Assembly (NCBI GenBank): GCA_046347195.1 | Contig: JAXMGQ010000007.1 | Span: forward strand, 62,001 to 126,000 | Source of the DNA: TMP-86 sp046347195 | Lineage (GTDB): Bacteria > Pseudomonadota > Gammaproteobacteria > Steroidobacterales > Steroidobacteraceae | Length of the DNA: 64,000 bases | Direction of reading: 5' to 3' | Made by a program: the position numbers and the translations under genes | Notes under the pieces: model-generated | What the model was told of the DNA's origin: nothing | Databases searched by the model: none | Seen by the model: only the letters and a program-made list of their open reading frames with translations | In this document: piece by piece, positions 61,629 through 64,000 of the stretch | Layout of the letters: every line of letters begins with the position of its first letter | How positions within the stretch are numbered: position 1 is the first letter of the stretch

Positions 61629-63620
61629 ATGAACTTCGAACTCACGGGTGGCTACCAACCTGCCGGCGATCAGCCGGAGGCGATCTCCCGGCTGGTGGAC
61701 GGATTGAAGGAGGGCCTCGCTCACCAGACCCTGCTGGGGGTCACGGGTTCGGGGAAGACCTTCACCATCGCGAACGTCATCGCACAGGTGCAGCGGCCCA
61801 CGCTGGTGCTGGCCCACAACAAGACCCTGGCCGCCCAGCTCTACGGTGAGTTCAGGGAGTTCTTCCCGAAGAACGCCGTGGAGTATTTCGTCTCCTACTA
61901 CGACTACTACCAGCCCGAGGCCTACGTTCCCTCCTCGGACACCTACATCGAGAAGGATTCCTCGATCAACGAGCACATCGAGCAGATGAGGCTCTCCGCC
62001 ACGAAGGCACTGCTCGAGCGGCCCGATGCGATCGTGGTCGCCACGGTGTCCGCCATCTACGGCCTCGGCGACCCCAAGGCCTACCTCAGCATGGTGCTGC
62101 ACGTCTCGCGAGGCGATCCGCTCGACCAGCGCAAGCTCCTGCGGCGCCTGGCGGACATGCAGTACACGCGCAACGAGATCGACCTTCACCAGGGCACCTT
62201 CCGGGTGCGCGGTGACGTCATCGACATCTTCCCGGCGGAATCCGAGCGCGAGGCGGTGCGCATCGAGCTGTTCGACGATGTGGTGGATGCCTTGAGCCTG
62301 TTCGATCCGCTCACCGGCGAGGTGATGCGCAAGGTGCCGCGGCTGACCGTGTTCCCCTCCACGCACTACGTGACGCCGCGCGAGCGTGTTCATCAGGCCG
62401 TCGGCGAGATCCGCGAGGAGTTGCGCAGCCGACTGCTGGAGCTGCAGGGAGCGGGCAAGCTGCTCGAGGCGCAGCGCCTGCAGCAACGCACCACCTTCGA
62501 CCTGGAGATGATGAACGAGGTGGGCTATTGCTCGGGGATCGAGAACTATTCGCGCTACCTGTCGGGCCGGCAGGCCGGCGAGCCGCCACCGTGCATGTTC
62601 GACTACCTGCCCGCGAATGCGCTGCTGGTCATCGACGAAAGCCATCAGACCATTCCGCAGCTCGGCGCCATGTACCGTGGTGACCGTTCGCGCAAGGAGA
62701 CGCTGGTGGAGTATGGCTTCCGCTTGCCGTCCGCCCTGGACAACCGGCCGCTGCGTTTCGATGAGTTCGAGCGGCTGGCGCCGCAGACCATCTACGTCTC
62801 CGCGACCCCGGGACCCTACGAGACCGGCCTGTCAGGACAGATCGTCGAGCAGGTGGTGAGGCCCACCGGGCTCGTCGACCCGGAAGTGGAACTGCGGCCG
62901 GTGCGGGCGCAGGTCGATGACCTGCTGTCCGAGATTCGTGATCGCGTGAGCCGGCATGAAAGGGTGCTGGTGACGACGCTCACCAAGCGCATGGCCGAGG
63001 ATCTCACCGAGTATCTCAACGAACACCAGGTCAAGGTCCGTTACCTGCACTCGGACGTGGAGACGGTGGAACGCTCCGAGATCATCCGCGACCTGCGGCT
63101 GGGCAAGTTCGATGTCATCGTCGGCATCAACCTCCTGCGTGAGGGCCTGGACATGCCCGAGGTGTCGCTGGTCGCCATCCTCGATGCCGACAAGGAGGGA
63201 TTCCTTCGCTCGGAGGGTTCGCTGATCCAGACCATCGGCCGGGCCGCCCGCAACATCAACGGCAAGGCCATCCTGTATGCCGATACGCGCACCGGCTCGA
63301 TCGAGCGGGCGCTGGCCGAGACCGAGCGACGTCGCGCGAGGCAGATCGACTTCAATCGCATCCACGGCATCACCCCCCGCAGCATCGTCAAGGGGGTCAC
63401 CGATGTCATGGAGGGTGCGCGCAGCTCAGGCCCCGACCGTCCGGGGGGCGAAGCCGGGGAGGTGGTCCCCGAGCAGGCGGTCAAGCGCATCAAGAAGCTG
63501 GAAGCGGAGATGTTCAAGCTGGCGCGAAACCTCGAATTCGAGCAGGCTGCGCGCCTGAGGGACGAGATCCAGCGGCTCAGGGCCTCGGCCTTTGGCATGC
63601 CCGACAAGCGCGCCGGTTGA
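61629..63620 (+). CDS. uvrB: Excinuclease ABC subunit UvrB
   Basis: The 663-residue damage-verifying helicase-like subunit of nucleotide excision repair has Walker A GVTGSGKT (37-44), the beta-hairpin YYDYYQPEAYVP, helicase motif II LLVIDESHQT, motif VI QTIGRAARNINGKA, and a C-terminal UVR domain (IKKLEAEMFKLARNLEFEQA) that binds UvrC. The ATG at 61629 is the canonical MNFELTGGYQPAGDQ. No Shine-Dalgarno is visible. Confidence 0.97.
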   Translation: MNFELTGGYQPAGDQPEAISRLVDGLKEGLAHQTLLGVTGSGKTFTIANVIAQVQRPTLVLAHNKTLAAQLYGEFREFFPKNAVEYFVSYYDYYQPEAYVPSSDTYIEKDSSINEHIEQMRLSATKALLERPDAIVVATVSAIYGLGDPKAYLSMVLHVSRGDPLDQRKLLRRLADMQYTRNEIDLHQGTFRVRGDVIDIFPAESEREAVRIELFDDVVDALSLFDPLTGEVMRKVPRLTVFPSTHYVTPRERVHQAVGEIREELRSRLLELQGAGKLLEAQRLQQRTTFDLEMMNEVGYCSGIENYSRYLSGRQAGEPPPCMFDYLPANALLVIDESHQTIPQLGAMYRGDRSRKETLVEYGFRLPSALDNRPLRFDEFERLAPQTIYVSATPGPYETGLSGQIVEQVVRPTGLVDPEVELRPVRAQVDDLLSEIRDRVSRHERVLVTTLTKRMAEDLTEYLNEHQVKVRYLHSDVETVERSEIIRDLRLGKFDVIVGINLLREGLDMPEVSLVAILDADKEGFLRSEGSLIQTIGRAARNINGKAILYADTRTGSIERALAETERRRARQIDFNRIHGITPRSIVKGVTDVMEGARSSGPDRPGGEAGEVVPEQAVKRIKKLEAEMFKLARNLEFEQAARLRDEIQRLRASAFGMPDKRAG

Positions 63621-63684
63621 GTTTACATATTCTGTCCAAATCGGGTCTTTCGTCACATTGCCAGGGAGGGGGGTCGGATAAACT

Positions 63685-64000
63685 ATGGATATGGCAAAGG
63701 TGCAAGGGTCTCCTCCCGTGCAGGAGGTCGACCTCGACAAGACCGACGAATTGCCGGTGCTGGACATGGTCAAGCTGTCGGCTGCCGAGGCCGACCCCGC
63801 GTTGCTCGCCCGTCTGGATCCGAATGCGACCACCGCGGACACGGATCGCCACGCCCGCGTCGATCTGCCCTCGCTCATCGACAGCGTGCAGCAGGCCGAG
63901 GCGCGCATCGCGCAGCAGAGCGCGCACCAGGAGGTCCTCGACCGCGAGCTGAAGACGGCGCGGGAGAAGATCGAGGAATCCACCCGCGACATCCTGCGCC
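63685..64000 (+). CDS. Unidentified coiled-coil protein (3' partial)
   Basis: An open frame begins at ATG 63685 (a second ATG is at 63691) after a strong GGGAGGGGGG ribosome-binding region (63664-63673) and stays open to the window edge (105 codons). The visible part begins MDMAKVQGSPPVQEVDLDKT, is acidic, has no signal peptide or membrane segment, and from about residue 75 is a heptad-like coiled coil (VQQAEARIAQQSAHQEVLDR and ELKTAREKIEESTRDILR). I do not recognise the family. The strong ribosome-binding site and GC-rich third positions support it as real. Confidence 0.65.
   Translation, partial: MDMAKVQGSPPVQEVDLDKTDELPVLDMVKLSAAEADPALLARLDPNATTADTDRHARVDLPSLIDSVQQAEARIAQQSAHQEVLDRELKTAREKIEESTRDILR

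Noticed and set aside
60324..62645. A 773-codon aminotransferase fusion protein
   Set aside because: The N-terminal ~370 codons are antisense to uvrB and show no homology; the true start has GAGG and a good promoter near 61.5 kb.

Overview
The window is high-GC bacterial chromosome, almost fully coding, with housekeeping gene orders typical of Gammaproteobacteria: rimP-nusA-infB-rbfA-truB-rpsO-pnp, dksA-gluQ, smc-zipA-ligA, trpS-scpA-scpB-rlu, and gyrA-serC-serA-pheA-aroA-cmk-rpsA-ihfB beside mtaD-ubiG-mupP-yciK. The last block follows the order I recall from Pseudomonas, but with mtnA missing. Together with TonB receptor, Tat and lipoprotein genes, this suggests an environmental gammaproteobacterium of a Xanthomonadales/Nevskiales-like branch. 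The family-level placement is inference. I see no insertion sequence, prophage, CRISPR array or other sign of recent transfer.

Layout. Positions 1-13,860 hold accessory and envelope metabolism: a 5'-truncated FAD/GcvT demethylating dehydrogenase, a D,D-endopeptidase (pbpG), a YpfJ-type metallopeptidase, then a rightward run of Tat-exported spermidine dehydrogenase, PotF-like lipoprotein, TonB-dependent receptor and phosphoesterase lipoprotein, followed by a secreted amidohydrolase and a methyltransferase-like protein. Positions 13,847-23,050 hold a small RRM RNA-binding gene with a long leader, then the transcription/translation operon rimP to pnp. Positions 23,050-25,800 hold leftward phaR, gluQ, dksA and queF. 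Positions 25,785-32,497 hold smc, zipA and ligA. Positions 32,475-34,211 hold leftward PPIase, bolA and yciB. Positions 34,235-38,675 hold yciO, trpS, scpA, scpB and a pseudouridine-synthase-like gene. Positions 38,649-43,250 hold five leftward genes (hydrolase, SDR, mupP/gph, ubiG, mtaD-like). Positions 43,432-53,804 hold gyrA through ihfB. Positions 53,980-64,000 hold a ComEA-like protein, galU, rhlE, an EamA exporter, a DUF2799 lipoprotein, a HerA-like ATPase, tRNA-Asn, an aspartate aminotransferase, uvrB and the start of an unidentified coiled-coil gene.

Most notable observations: (1) two proteins in normal syntenic positions have lost catalytic residues: the MtaD-like amidohydrolase (metal HxH and the following His/Glu) and the RsuA/RluB-like pseudouridine synthase (catalytic Asp is Pro); (2) the DksA-like protein keeps only one of four zinc cysteines and carries a histone-H1-like tail; (3) three genes end inside short tandem repeats that copy the stop codon; (4) serC is broken by closely spaced single-base indels near its 3' end; (5) several genes have a -10-like hexamer 7-11 bases before the start codon and no Shine-Dalgarno, suggesting leaderless or near-leaderless mRNAs; (6) TrpRS carries a four-cysteine Fe-S motif. 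No wholly new multigene system is evident. The best candidate for new biology is the combined surface/periplasm locus at 4.3-11.6 kb and the pseudoenzymes.
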